From the NCBI RefSeq assembly GCF_901000735.1, contig NC_081543.1, forward strand, positions 31,642,771 to 31,706,770: a stretch of DNA of 64,000 nucleotides, in the 5' to 3' direction. Below, piece by piece: positions 30,997 through 43,917 of the stretch. The notes under the pieces are model-generated. The model ran no database searches. It was not told the DNA's origin and saw nothing but the letters and a program-made list of their open reading frames with translations. Position 1 is the first letter of the stretch. Each line of letters begins with the position of its first letter. This stretch comes from Corylus avellana. Its lineage: Eukaryota > Streptophyta > Magnoliopsida > Fagales > Betulaceae. The position numbers and the translations under genes are program-made.

Positions 30997-33900
30997 ATGT
31001 ACATAACCATGGAAGCTTGTGCTTCTTATGGGGCAATGGTACTAATTCAGTTCGCGTATGGTGTAGGAAATATCCTAATTAAAATTGCTCTAGAAAAAGG
31101 ACTCAATCAATTTGTCTTCGTGGTTTATAGGCATATAATTGCTATGCTTTTGTTAGGCCCCTTTGCTTATGTACTTGAAAGGTTAGCTATCCTTGTCATT
31201 GTTAGTTTTCATAGATGTGTGTGTCAGCATTTGCTTCTATTTCTTAATTCCCTTTTACCTTGAGATTATCAACTCCCTATGGTCTAGTTTGATCATATGC
31301 CTGAGTGGGTTCACGAGTATTTGTTCTTGCAAAGCAGGAAGCATCGCCCTTCACTCTCCTACTCTGTGATCACAAAGATTTTTTTGCTTTCATCATTTGG
31401 CACTACCATCCATCTGAATGTTTACTATGCTGGTTTAGCCTACACTTCTCCAACTGTTGCAAGCGCCTTGAGTAATGTTATCCCTAGTTTGACCTTTCTC
31501 ATAGCAGTTGTGCTCAGGTATTTACTCTACTTTAATTTCCTCATATAAAAAGGCCTTTTTAGTGATTTGCTTATGTCTTTAATGAAGGATGGAGACAGTG
31601 AAGATATCAAGTGCTAAAGGTCAAGCTAAGGTGTTGGGGACACTCATTTGCATTGGCGGGGCACTTACATTTACCTTCTGGAAAGGAGGATACCTATTAA
31701 AAGGCTTTGTGCCCAGGCCTCTCATAGATATCTGTAGCACCAATGCTTCTGCTTGCAAGTTGAGCCATGGCAAGGACAACTGGATCAAGGGTTCTGCACT
31801 TATTCTGACTAGTCACATAGCATGGAGCGCATGGTTGATTCTCCAGGTGATGAACAATATACTTTCAAATATTACTTTATAATAATTTATGAAAAAGTTT
31901 CTCTTTTTGGCCTTTTTCTTTTTCCCAATTTTGGCCTTACTGATCCTCAGGCTGTGGTCTCCAAAGTCTACCCAGCTCGATTGTCTCTGAACACCTTGAT
32001 TTGCTTCTTTGCATCATTGCAATCTTCTTTCCTTGCCCTGTTTTTTGCAAGGAATCCAACCTTATGGAAGCTGGAATGGAATATGCAGCTATTGACCATC
32101 ATCTACGCTGTGAGTGTTTACTTCACAAGCGCATCCCTTTTATGGGATATGATATATTTGAACCTGAAACACTACCAGACTTCATCTTTTTCTATTTAAT
32201 TTTTGAAACAGGGAGTGGTGTTATCATCATTAGTCTACTACCTCCAAACATGGTGTATCAGCAAAAAGGGACCAGTTTTTGCGGCAATGTTTACTCCACT
32301 ACTCCTTATCATCGTTGGCATATTCTCAGCTATTGCTTTTGCAGAGCGACTACACTTGGGCAGGTACAAAAAATTCTTTCTTCCACTTACAACTTCATGG
32401 TTTTTCTTACTGTTAGAATATTTTATATGTTATTCTCTAGGGTTTGTTGTCTTTTCTATTAGGGTTTATTCCCTACCTTAATTAGTCTAGGGTTTCTTGC
32501 TTATCACTCATAGCTTCTCTATATATGGAGGCCTCTGTAATCATTCTCAATATATCAATCATGATCAATACAATATAGTCATGTCCCTAAGAGATAGCTC
32601 AATCGGTCAGGACCAAGCCTAATGAAGTGGAAGTCACTAGTTCGAATCTCCCTCCCCTCTCTTGTGCGGACATTTCAACAACAACAAAAAAATACAATGT
32701 AGTCCTTATATTTGCTTCCTCTCTCTCTCTTCTCTTTCGTTCTTCCGCTTTACAATATATTCAACAATATATTTAACATGGTATCAGAGCCACTTTCTGT
32801 GGCCTCCAATAAACGTTTTGACGTTTCCTAGCGCTCCATCGAATGATGTCACTGTTCCAGTCGTCCATGCACCGCCAAGCGCTTCGCCACTGAAAATCTC
32901 TTCCACACCTACAACGAAACCTCATCTGGGAAAATTTATCCCAAATTCATGCTTGCGAGACACAGATCTACAAATTTGTGGAAGATCCTCCACCATCCGC
33001 CTTCCCACGCGCCACATACGCTGCCACCGTCACTCTTTTTGGCCAAATAACCACCAAAAGTGTTGTCTTGGCCCCAGATCGGTCGATATGTGCAATTTCA
33101 GTCCATTCCAGAATTGCACGTGCCCCCACGCGCCGCTAGGAAAAACTTCCAATGATCCCACGCGCCACACACGCTGCCATGTTAGGTGGATCAGCCCAGC
33201 ATCCACACCGATCCACAGATCCGGCGCCGACGGTCAGATCTCCACCAAGCACGCCGCCATCAGACACCGAACGCGCCTCCACGCGCTGGTTTAAGCTCTT
33301 GCACATGGGATTCACACACCAAGGATGCTGCCAATGCAGGCATGTGTACTACACGCACCATGCGATTCCCCTCTTCCTGCTTGCCATGTGCCACCCAGGG
33401 AGGCTACCACGTCAACCCTAATTTCAATCCGGTCCAAAATCGGTTTCTAACTGAGTCATCAGGTTTTAAACGGGTCCAAAACCAGTTTCTAACTGTTCTA
33501 ATTTCTTTCGACTCAGCTGCCCAAGCCAGCCCACTCTCAAACCTGTACTGTAAGTCAACCCGACCCGTGTGTTAGACCCGGTTCACTCAAATCTAAAACA
33601 AATCGGATCCTACCCGTTTCAGTCGAATAGGCCAACCGGATCAATTCCTACAACCTAGTCCAAATAGTCAACCCGATTCGCCGGGTTAGACCCAGGTCAT
33701 ATCATTTTCGGGTCAAACCATATGTAATGGTCCATGGGTTTTGGCCTATTTTGGCCCAACCAACCGGCCCAATTTAGCCTATCCTATAATGCTCCAATTC
33801 AAGCCTCAGGCCCAGTCCATGGCCCAAATCAGTCACTGCCACTAGCACCCGCCATCTCCGGCGACTTTTCCGGCGAAAAAAAATAATAATCATAATTTTC

Positions 33901-34451
33901 CATTTTTTCCCCAAACTGAAGCTTGCATCTTGAGTTTGAAGGGAGATGTTAAAATATTTTATATATTATTCTCTAGTGTTTATTGTCTTTCCTATTAGGG
34001 TTTATTCCCTACCTTAATTAGTCTAGAGTTTCTTTCTTATCACTCATAGCCTCTCTATATGTAGAGGCCTCTGTAATCATTCTCAATATATCAATCATTA
34101 TAAATACAATGTAGTCCTTATATTTGCTTCCGCTCTCTCTCTACTCTCTCGTTCTTCCGCTCTACAATATATTCAACAATATATTTAACACTTACCATAA
34201 CAATTTGAATGTTAGTTCTCTCACAAATGAAACGCTACATATTTTAATTAGTTTTTGTATATTTGGTCTTACCCAGCTTGGTAGGAGCAGTTCTCATCAT
34301 TGTGGGTCTTTACTGTGTGCTTTGGGCCAAAAAGGCAGAAAATCTTGTCACTGGGCAGCCAGAGAATGGAAAAGGATACGATGATAAGAAAATGGTGGAG
34401 ATATCCATCAACGAGACAGCAAGGAATTCTGTCACAGATGAAACGAAATGA
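30997..34451 (+). CDS. WAT1-B': duplicate WAT1-related / UMAMIT transporter (369 aa)
   Basis: Exons 30997-31181, 31338-31517, 31588-31846, 31951-32109, 32212-32363 and 34277-34451 correspond one to one with WAT1-B, with the same lengths, phases and splice sites. The frame is open throughout. Amino-acid differences from WAT1-B are few (for example METVKI for METLKI, GTLICIGG for GTVICIGG, SSFLALFF for SSFLSLFF, IIYAV for IIYTV). The start is again MYITMEACASYG. Both copies may be expressed, since the proximal upstream sequence is also duplicated. Two EamA halves and about ten helices suggest a membrane exporter of unknown substrate. Confidence 0.9.
32411..34190 (+). mobile_element. Non-autonomous Copia-like LTR element in WAT1-B' intron 5 (duplicate)
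   Basis: Copy of the element at 17731-19513 in the same intron position, with the CTTAC duplication at 32406-32410 and 34191-34195. LTRs are 32411-32778 (with SINE) and 33947-34190. The primer site here is the unmutated TGGTATCAGAGCC. Confidence 0.9.
32581..32689 (+). mobile_element. SINE inside the LTR (duplicate copy)
   Basis: Same SINE as at 17901, with box A-like AGATAGCTCAATCGGTCAGG and box B-like AGTTCGAATCTCC, flanked by the TACAATRTAGTC repeats. Confidence 0.8.
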
Positions 34452-35220
34452 AAAAGGTGAATTTGTTGGAAAGTTAATAGACACAAATATGACTATCAAA
34501 AGCTATTGTCAGTACAGCACCAAGTCATGCTGGGATCTCTTTTTCTGTAGACTTCTTAGAACCAGCTAAAGTATTTCATTCAAACTGCTGGGTAAAACAG
34601 CATAGATGCATTAATTAAGTTTTATTTGATTGTCAAGGAAACCGATATGATCATTTGGTTGAAGTAACTCTGTAGGACAATAAAGTGCAGGAAGATTCAA
34701 AATAATAACATAAATGATCAAACTTTTCCATCAGCCATGCCCTTTTTCTTTCCCATTCAAATTCATCTCCCTCTCATATTTGTTAAGAAATCTAACAAAC
34801 GAAGTGACATGCCAGCCCCTAATACTTTGTCGTCATTTAGTCCTTTAAACCCTTTCAAACCATCATCTCCTAGAAATAGAGCAGAATAATGAAATCCCAA
34901 GCAAGCTAACATATAAAAATAAGCATAGTACAACAAAATGAGAAGATTGACCATCCGAAGTTACATACTATTACCTAGATCTATTTTAAATAAGAACACT
35001 AACATAACTAAATTGCAAGTTATTACATAGAACCACATGCTTCATAAAGATGATCAAGCGTGCATATTGTTGCAGAGAAGCAAATGCACTACAACCACGC
35101 TATGAAACATCACCAATGACCATATTCTATGAGTGTCTATCTTGTCCAATCCCTCAAATCCGCGTTAAACATATTTGCATACGTATTGAAAAAGAGGAAT
35201 CCCTCTTTTCTCTACATGCT
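34452..35220. other. Convergent intergenic region between WAT1-B' and CAD-C2
   Basis: Copy of 19775-20539 with scattered substitutions. No gene seen. Confidence 0.5.
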
Positions 35221-36838
35221 TCATTTCAGGGAGTTTTCGATATCAATCACAAACCGGTATTTGACATCGCTCTTTATCAGCCTCTCAAGAGCTTCATTTG
35301 CATACTGAATTGGAATCACTTCTATGTTGGGATGAATTCCGTGCGCAGCACAGAAGTTTATCATTTCTTGTGTCTCCTTCGTGCCTCCGGTTGCACTACC
35401 AGAAACGGTTATCCTACCTGCCAAGAGGCCAAGCATAGAATAGTTTATTAGGCCGGCAATTTTCTAACCTCCCAAGCTAAAAGTGCTATTAGCTCATCAA
35501 GTAAAAAATATGAACTTCAAGTAACTCTTAAAAGTCTGAAATTGTCAAATTACCAAGTAAAAGGGGTGCAGGACTGAACTTGACTTCACTCGGGGCACCC
35601 ACCAGGACCAGAACACCAGAAGTCTTCAAAAGCGAAAGGTAGGGGTCAAATGGGTGGTCACCAGATGCTGTGTCAATAATGAAGTCCAATGACTTTGCCA
35701 GGGCCTGCAGAAACCAGAAATTAACAACCACCACCAATTAATCAATAAAATCAAGCGCTCCCAAGAAGGCATGTGTATTTTACCGCCATCTGCTCTTGGT
35801 CAGATGAAATAACAAATTTGTCTGCACCAAGTAGAGTCAGGGCTTCCTCTCTCTTGGATATGCTTGTGCTGAGAACAGTTACGTTCAACCCAAAAGCCTT
35901 GCCAAACTTCAATGCCATGTGACCAAGACCACCAAGGCCAATCACTCCTAGAGATTTTCCAGCTTGATTCATCTTATGCCGCATCATGGGAGTGTAGACA
36001 GTAATTCCAGCACAAAGCAAAGGCGCTGCTGAAGCCAATGGATAGCTTTCAGGAATCGTATAGCAGTACCTGCAGATTCAAGCCAACGTGAGTAGGTGAT
36101 ATTTATGACATTAACAAATCCATTAAGCAGTAACATCATAAAATTCTTACCTTTCTTGGACAACAATGGAATTTGAGTATCCTCCTTTTGTGACTGTACC
36201 ATCCACATCTACGGCATTAAAAGTGAGAACAGCTCGCTTTAGACAATGAATTTCTAGTTTATCATGACAATACTCACAATCTCTGCAAGAGTCACAAAAG
36301 TTCCCACCCCAACATGGTCGCCAACTTTGAAACGCTTGACATTGGAACCAATCTCTTTCACAATTCCAGCAATCTCATGTCTGGCAATGCGAATAATCAT
36401 TGATTCATATATACGTCAGTGTACTCAAATTATAAGAATTTCTCAACATTATTATTAAATCAGTGCACATACCCAGGCACTACAGGATACATGGAGTTTC
36501 CAGATTTGTTCCTGGTCCAAATTACATCGGCATAACAGATTCCGCAGTGCGTGATTTTTATAGAGACGTCATCTTTTCCAACAGCCCTGAAATATTTTTT
36601 TTCTCCAAACTACTTGTTAATCAATATTTTATTATCAACATATCATCAAGCAAAGAGTGGTGCTATATCAAACTGCAGGCTTAGGCTTGTTCTTTGTTTC
36701 CGTAATTAAGCTTCCTAGCTTCCTCGAGGAGAAAATTAAGTGAACATACCTACGGCTGAATTTGTATGGTGAGAGAACCCCAGATGCATCTCTTGCGGCC
36801 CATCCAAGGCAATTTTCATTTGCAGTTGCAGAGCTCAT
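35221..36838 (-). pseudogene. CAD-C2: duplicate of CAD-C1 with a one-base deletion in exon 3
   Basis: Exons in transcription order: 36838-36750, 36586-36473, 36380-36151, 36069-35784, 35704-35554 and 35417-35221. All match CAD-C1 in size except exon 3, which is 230 instead of 231 bp. At about 36293 (plus strand GAGTCACAAAAG versus GAGTCAACAAAAG in C1) one base is missing. This shifts the frame within the VDSCRDC structural-zinc segment and meets a TAG about 15 codons on. The predicted product would be about 110 aa and lack the coenzyme domain. Other exons remain conserved ([31 protein letters not shown]), so the lesion is recent, or could be a consensus error in the assembly. Confidence 0.85.
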
Positions 36839-37174
36839 TGTTGACTGATCCACCAAATGTAAGGCAGTAAATTAAATATCAGTAAAATATCAAAGAGAAA
36901 GTAATCCATGAACAATTTAACGTAGAATATTAAAATAAATATATGGATTGGATGAACATTATTTGTAGAGGAGAAAAAGTGGATAACAATTAAAGGTGGA
37001 TAAAACGTGGATCAAGGACACAATTAGTTGGTTATCAAGTGAAAGTCAAGAAGGAAGTGGCTGACCTGAGAACAGTACGTGACAGAGACTGAGGTAATTA
37101 AGAGAAGACAAAGATAAATTTAAGGTAATAATGGTACGTATTTGTATGAAAATGTTGTAATTATCTTGGTCTTA

Positions 37175-37190
37175 ATTATAGCGCTTACTA
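37175..37190. repeat. LINE target-site duplication, left
   Basis: ATTATAGCGCTTACTA, repeated exactly at 43081-43096 after the LINE poly(A) tail. Confidence 0.93.
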
Positions 37191-37324
37191 AAAAGAGGAA
37201 AGAATTTAGTAGTTTGAGTCCTCTCTAGGGTGAGTGATAATCCTAGCGAAGAGGTGCTAGTCTTCTGGCGTTTTACGATCGAGAAGGATAGTTTTTTAGG
37301 AGGTCACTTTTTGGAACGTTAGCT

Positions 37325-38925
37325 ATGGCTGACGATATTGAAGAGCTTTGTGGGAAGGTTTCGTTGATTGGAGGTGAAAGGGAGGGGATCTCCATATCTG
37401 AAGGAGAGGTGGCTGAAGGGAGGGAAAGAGGAGAGCAATGTTTAGTGGGGAGAATAGGGGAGGACATGAGAGTAAACAAAGATGCATTCAAGAGGGTATT
37501 TTCTCGGTTATGGAGGATTGTGGGCAGTGTGGTTTTTAAGGAGGTTCAAGAGAACACGTGGATCTTTGAATTTTCTATTAAGGACGATAAGGAGCGTATC
37601 ATGGAGGGAAGACCCTGGTCTTTTGATAGACATATATTAATTCTGAATGAGTTTGATGGGAATGTTCCTCCATCTCAGATGCAATTTATCTACTCACCTT
37701 TTTGGGTGCGAGTGCACGATTTACCGCTGGTATGCATGAACAAGACGGTGGGGACAAAGATAGGAGCTTCTTTGGGAGAGATTGAAGACATAGATGTGGC
37801 TGGAGATGGGACGGGTTGGGGACATTGTTTGCGTATCAGAGTTTTGATCGACCTTAGGAAGCCATTGGAGCGAAGAAGAGCTTTACATCTTAACGGTAAG
37901 ATATACTGGGTATTGTTTAAGTATGAAAAATTGCCTTGGTTTTGCTTCACATGTGAAAGGATCCTCCATGGAGAGGTAGGATGCAAAGAGAGGAAACAGT
38001 CAAGACAGAATTCAGAGGATGGTAATAGACAATGGGGAGCGGAGTTGAGGGCTGATTCTAGGAGACGTAAAGTGGGGGGAGAGAATGGTGGTGGAGACTG
38101 GCAGGAGGATGAGGAAAATTTGCGAGGGTCTCAGGCGAAGGGGTGGCGGAGTGACAGGTGGCACTACTCCGGTGATAAACCTACCAGGGCAGAAAGCGGG
38201 TTTTCAGGAAGCCATAATCTGAATAGCCAACCACGTAGGCAAACCAGTTGGGAGGGGCGCCGCAGTAATGTTTCAGAGAAGGAAGGGGAAAATTCTACAA
38301 CAATCTCGGAAGAGGTGGGATATGGCACTAAAAAGGTGGAAGCACGAGGAGGAGTTTCTGTGGAAATTTTGAATCATAAACTAGTGGGGCATGTGGCGGA
38401 GAATACACGGGAAACTGAGGTGTCAAAAGGAAAATGCATCCCGCAAAGTTATCTAGTAAATCTGGCTGGTGGGGCATCACAAGGAAATGGGCTTGCAGAC
38501 TTTTTAAGTGGGCCCAGTAATCGACATGGCGCAGGACATATCTCGGTGTTTAGAAGAGGAAAGGGTCACGATGGAAGCTGATGAGCAAGGGGAATCGTTG
38601 TCGTTCCCAGTTTATTTAGAGGGACATGCACAAGAATTGGACATGTATAAACAGGCGCTGGAGGATAATATGCCAAATGTGGAAATGAAGAATGGTGGGG
38701 AAGTTCCTGTAAGGATGTGGAAAATGAGGGCTAGGGGGGGTGAGGTGGAAGGTAACAAGAGGGGAAGAACAGTGACAAAAAAACATTAAACGAAAGAAAT
38801 TATCGGTGGATGATGATGGAATGGAAAAAGGAAGTGAGAAGAAGGTACGTATGGAGGCCCAGGGAGAGGGTACTACCAAACAAATATTGGCGGAGGCTGG
38901 AAGACAACCCCGCCAAGCGCCATGA
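37325..38925 (+). pseudogene. LINE ORF1: DUF4283 / zinc-knuckle RNA-binding protein, frameshifted
   Basis: The first frame (37325-38581, 418 codons) starts MADDIEELCGKVSLIGG and carries the DUF4283 core (WRIVGSVVFKEVQENTWIFE, PWSFDRHILIL, FWVRVHDLP) followed by a CCHC knuckle, CFTCERILHGEVGC, near residues 212-225. Homology-like sequence continues in a second frame from about 38530 to 38789 (ISRCLEEERVTMEADEQGE) and in a third to the TGA at 38923-38925, so two frameshifts have occurred in the C-terminal third. That TGA overlaps the ORF2 start in ATGA, a stop-restart arrangement. Confidence 0.8.
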
Positions 38926-41900
38926 TTCTAATGAGCTGGAATTGCCGCGGGCTTGGGAACCCTCGGTCAGTTCGAGATCTTTGCCAACTGGTAAAGGAAA
39001 GTAAGCCCTGTTTATTGTTTTTAATGGAAACAATAAGCAAGAGAAAAAGAATGGAGTGGTTATGTGTCAAGTTAGGATTTGATGGTGTTTTTGTGGTTAA
39101 TCCGGTGGGGCAAAGTGGGGGCCTTGCTTTATTTTGGAAGGTAAATATGGGACTGGAAATACAGAATTATTCACGTAGACACATCAATGTTGTCATAACG
39201 CAGCCAGACACGAATAAGCAATGGAAGTTTACCGGGTTTTATGGTCATCCGGAAACTGCTAAGAGGAAGGAATCTTGGGAGCTAATGCAACATCTTAAAC
39301 AGTTTTCTCCGCAACCATGGCTATGTGTCGGTGATTTTAATGAAATCACAAACCATAGCGAAAAGATGGGAGCAATTTTACGTAAGGAGGGGCAAATGGA
39401 TAATTTTTGCATGGCACTTGAAGGTTGCTCTCTGTGTGATTTAGGCTTTTTAGGTTCAAAATATACGTGGAGTAATTGCCGGAGTGATGGGAGTTTTACA
39501 AAGGAGCGTCTTGACAGGGCTGTTGCCAATATGGAGTGGGTTGCGTTATATAAAGAGGTGGAAGTTCGAATTTTGGCAGCCAGATCGTCGGATCACAAAC
39601 CATTACTGGTAGAGATCCATGAGGAGGCCTGCGAAAGAAGGCGTGGCAAAAGAGGTTTTAAGTTTGAGGCAAGTTGGTGGGTTGATGAGGAATGTGGAGC
39701 TGTCATTCAAAATGCATGGGAAGACAATGGGTTTGCTGGAAATCCAATCAGTACAATCCAAAATAAGCTTGAGCATTGTCAGTCAGCGTTGACCGGTTGG
39801 AGTAGGAGGAAATTCGGCCAAATTGAAGAGAATTTGAAGAGGAAAACAAAGGAGTTGGAGGTGCTGCAAATGAATGAAGAACCAGGCAACCAGGACGCAA
39901 TAAAACATTTACAAGCAGAGATTGACATCATTTTGGAGCAGGAAAATATTAAATGGCAGCAAAGGTCCAAACAAAATTGGTATAAGGAAGGGGATAGAAA
40001 CACAAATTTTTTTCATGCTTGGGCCAGCCATAGAAGGAAGGTTAATACTATTAAAAGAATTATAGATGTTGATGGCAGAGAGTGGAGGAAAGAAGATGAG
40101 ATTGGGAATGCTTTTGTTCAATTTTATGAGAATTTGTTTTCTTCTGGAGGCACAGATGAAGTGGAGATGTGTCTAAGGGGGATGGAGGGCAAAGTGACCA
40201 ATGCTATGAATGTTCAACTGCTGAGAAGGTTTGAAGCTGTTGAGGTGGATGTAGCTTTATCACAAATGCAACCGTTAAAGTCCCCCGGTCCAGATAGGTT
40301 TGCTGCTAGCTTTTATCAAAGATCTTGGTCAACTGTTCGAGAGGATATGTGCAAGGCTGTTTTAGCTTTCCTCAATAATGGAAGTTTTGATGAGGACATC
40401 AATCGCACGTACATAGTTCTGATTCCAAAGGTAAAAACTCCAGCTCATATTACAGATTACCGTCCTGTTAGCTTATGTAACGTCATTTATAAACTTATTG
40501 CAAAAGTACTAGCTAATAGGATGAAGAAGGTGTTACCTTCAATCATTTCTCCATCACAAAGTGCTTTCATTCTAGGTCGTTTGATAATTGATAATATATT
40601 AGTAGCTTTTGAAGCACTTCATACTATGGATGTTAATATGAAAGATCGGGAAGGTTTCATGGCACTCAAGCTAGACATGAGTAAGGCGTATGATCGGGTG
40701 GAGTGGAGTTTTTTGGAGACAGTTATGAGGAAATTGGGCTTTGCAGATAGATGGATATCTTTATCCATGACTTGTATCCAAACGGTTTCGTATTCCATCC
40801 TTATCAATGGGAAACCTCATGGTAAGATCAAACCGACACGGGGTCTCCGGCAAGGTGATCCACTATCCCCGTATTTTTTCCTATTATGTGCAGAAGGTCT
40901 TAGTACTTTAGTTGAACGCACAAATAGGGAAGGTGGTGTTACTGCTCTTCCAGTTACTAGAGGGGGTACTAGATTGAGTCATCTATTTTTTGCGGATGAT
41001 AGTCTTCGGTTTTGTAAAGCAAACATTGTTGAATTGACTAAGATTCGGGAAGCTCTGAGCATTTATGAACAAGCATCTGGTCAAAAGCTGAATGAGGGGA
41101 AGACAGCTATATTTTTCAGTCGAAACACTAATCCGGGTGTTAAGGCCGAAATTCTTACAATGGCAGGGGTGAGTGCTTCACAGAGGTATGAAAGGTATTT
41201 GGGGTTACCAGCTTTGATTGGGAGGTCCAAAGTGAGTGCTTTTGCGGATATTAAGGGGAGAGTGTGGGAAAAAATGAATGGGTGGAAGGAGAAATTTCTT
41301 TCACAAGCAGGAAGGGAGATTCTACTTAAAGCAGTCATACAGGCCATCCCGACTTATACGATGAGTGTATTCCAACTTCCTAAAACCTTGTGTAAAGACA
41401 TAAACTCCATGATGGGGCGATTCTGGTGGGGCTCAAAAGAAAATGAAGCAAAGATAGCTTGGATGAGTTGGGACATAATGGGAAGGGCAAAGGACAAAGG
41501 GGGAATGGGATTTCGGGACCTGGAGAGCTTTAATTTGGCTTTGCTTGCAAAACAGGGGTGGAGGCTAATCCAACGGCCGGACACGCTCCTTGGGCGAATT
41601 TATAAGGAGAAATATTTTCCCAATGGCAGCTTTCTAGAGTCATCATTGGGAAGACGTCCGTCATATGCTTGGAGGAGTATATGGAATGCTAAGAAGCTTT
41701 TGCAGGAAGGGTTAGTATGGAGAGTGGGAGATGGTCGTTCAATAAAAATATGGGGTGATCGTTGGTTAGATTTACCATCTACTTTCGCTGTCCAAACACC
41801 AGTACATGGCCTTGACAGAGATGCTAGAGTGAGTGAGCTTATAGATGAAGAAACTAGGTGGTGGAAGACTGATCTGATACATGAAATCTTCATGGAGGAA

Positions 41901-43049
41901 GAGGCGAGAAACATATGTAGCATGGCGATCAGCCCTACTATGCAACGTGACAAGCTAGTGTGGGTGGGTACAAAAAATGGTGAATACTCTGTGCGTAGTG
42001 GTTACCATCTAATTAAGGAGCATCAAGCTGAAGATGGAGGTGGTACTTCAAACTCTAATCAGCTCACTCAGTTATGGAGGAATGTCTGGAATTTTAAGGG
42101 GCCAAGAGCAGTTAAGATGTTTCTGTGGAAATCGTGTAGCGACATAATGCCAACTAAGGGAAATCTTTTTAAGAGAAAAATAATTGATGATCCTTGTTGT
42201 CCCATCTGCGGAGTTGGTACAGAGACACTTGGGCATATAATCTGGAGCTGCACGGCTGCCCGTGATGTATGGGTGGAGAATAAGAAACTTTTTCATAAAT
42301 GTTCCAGTGATGAGATTACTTTTCTCCAGCTCTTTGAGAAACTGCAGGAAAGACTGGATGCATAAGACCTTCAGAGGTTTGTTTTTGTAGCTCGTCAGAT
42401 TTGGTTTAGGCGAAACAAGCCTATTTTTGAAGGTGATTTCTTGTCGCCAACCACGGTAAATCAGATAGCTATTACTCAGTTAGAAAACTATAGGATGGCG
42501 GAGCAAGAACAAGGCAGAAGTGGACAGACTAATGTTGTGTCTGTGGCATTACGGTGGAAGAAACCTCCAGCTGGGGTGATTAAAATCAATTGGGATGCCG
42601 CGATTGATAAGCAGGGAGCACGAATGGGGGTGGGCGTAGTTGCAAGGGACCAACATGGTGACGTGATTGGGGCAATGTGCATGACAAAACCATATATTAT
42701 TGACCCAGCCACTGCTGAGGCTGTAGGAGCATGGCAGACTGTGGAGTTCAGTAGACAGATGGGGCTTTCCAATATCATCATTGAAGGGGACTCGTTGGAA
42801 GTGATCCAAGCTTTGAAGAGAGAGGATAGCTGATGGACCAGTTATGGGATGGTAATTAATGATGCAAAGATGGGTCTCCATAGTTTTCCTCAATGGGAGG
42901 TTAATCATGTTAAACGTGGTTCTAATGTAGTTGCCCATACGTTGGCAAAACAAGCTCTTGTGTTAGGTGAGTGCACAGTCTGGAGAGGGACATCCCCTGC
43001 TTGTATCCAGGACTTTGTTTTCTTTGAGAAATTTATTTCATATGAATGA
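38922..43049 (+). pseudogene. LINE ORF2: endonuclease-reverse transcriptase-RNase H, two nonsense codons
   Basis: Open for 1147 codons from MILMSWNCRGLGNPR to a TAA at 42363-42365. The same frame then continues with RQIWFRRNKPIF and the RNase H domain (IKINWDAAIDKQGARMGVGV), meets a TGA at 42831-42833, and finally ends at 43049. The order is an apurinic endonuclease (N-terminal WNCRGLG, LCVGDFNEI, RSSDHKPLL), reverse transcriptase (SPGPDRFAASFY, ALKLDMSKAYDRVEW, LRQGDPLSPYFFLLC, SHLFFADDSLRF), a zf-RVT domain (CCPICGVGTETLGHIIWSC) and RNase H. Only two point lesions in about 4.1 kb indicate recent activity. Confidence 0.93.
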
Positions 43050-43268
43050 GAGAAGGAAGTACCATTTCAAAAAAAAAAAAATTATAGCGCTTACTAATCT
43101 TGCTCTAAAAGATATTGAACAACCCGACCACGTATGCAATGACGTCCTCGGAGCAACCTCCAATTTCTGGGCCAATATGTGACATACACTCTGATCTCAC
43201 CATTCGAAGCTACCCTATCAATGGGACGGTTTGTGTCTCTCACACATGACGTTCAATTAATTAATTAG

Positions 43269-43390
43269 GGTGATGTTAAACATCACGCCTGCACGCCGGG
43301 GTGATTTTATATTTTAAAATAATAAAATATAATATTTTATTATTATAATTATTAAAAAAAAAAAAAGAAAGAAAGAAAAAAGAAGAAGCC
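43269..43390. mobile_element. Small A-rich insertion specific to unit 2
   Basis: About 120 bp starting GGTGATGTTAAACATCACGC, an inverted motif, and ending in an A/G-rich tail. It interrupts AATTAATTAATACTAGTC, which is continuous in unit 1 (about 23310-23325). The TTAATTAAT on the right resembles the sequence on the left, consistent with a target duplication. Possibly a short retroposon; family unknown. Confidence 0.5.
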
Positions 43391-43429
43391 TTAATTAATA
43401 CTAGTCTTATATCTTAACAAACAACATTC

Positions 43430-43537
43430 ATGTCTCAAGAGGTAGTTCAATCGGTTGAGACCATGCTTAATGAAGCAGAGGTCATTAGTTTGAATCCTCA
43501 TTCCCTCTTGTGCGGACATGTAAAAAAAAAAAAAAAA
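43430..43537 (+). mobile_element. tRNA-derived SINE specific to unit 2
   Basis: Starts ATGTCTCAAGAGGTAGTTC, with box A-like GGTAGTTCAATCGGTTGAGA and box B-like AGTTTGAATCC, and ends in a 17-A tail. Flanked by ACAACATTC and ACAACGTTC (43421-43429 and 43538-43546). It is absent from unit 1, where AACACACAACGTTCCC is continuous. Same family as 17901 and 32581. Confidence 0.85.
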
Positions 43538-43917
43538 ACAACGTTCCCAAAAATCAACTTTTTTCCATGTGTTTGAATTAATCCTTGTATATCTTAACAA
43601 TTAATATTGTTAACAAAGCTGATTCATAGCCGCAAGAGAACCATTTGTTTCTTTCCCGCCTTCTCCCCCAACTCTTTAATTTTTTGAATAATACTGTTGT
43701 GAGTTTGCTAATGCTCAGAATTTACAATGGTTTATATTTTTTTTGTCTAGATTTATTTCCAGCAGCGATCTACAAGGTGAAGTTTTTTTTTTTTTTTTTT
43801 TTTTTCGATTTCTTTTAGTCGTTTTTGTTTACAAGAAACCTTCATAGTAGCGATCTTAGATTTCCGATCTGTTTTTGGTTTCTCTCTGATTTTTTTAAGG
43901 GAGCAAATCACTGACCG

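Larger units (their letters stand above)
37191..43080 (+). mobile_element. Full-length plant L1-type LINE retrotransposon
   Basis: 5890 bp between 16-bp target duplications, ending in an A-tract at about 43069-43080. It has a 134-bp 5' UTR, ORF1 (DUF4283 plus CCHC zinc knuckle), ORF2 (endonuclease, reverse transcriptase, zf-RVT, RNase H) and a short 3' UTR. Unit 1 lacks it at the matching site (about 22785-22824), so it inserted after the segmental duplication. Two frameshifts in ORF1 and two stops in ORF2 make it non-autonomous now, but it is not 5'-truncated. Confidence 0.95.

Noticed and set aside
38616..42953. Minus-strand frames opposite the LINE
   Set aside because: Shadows of ORF1/ORF2; no domains on that strand.
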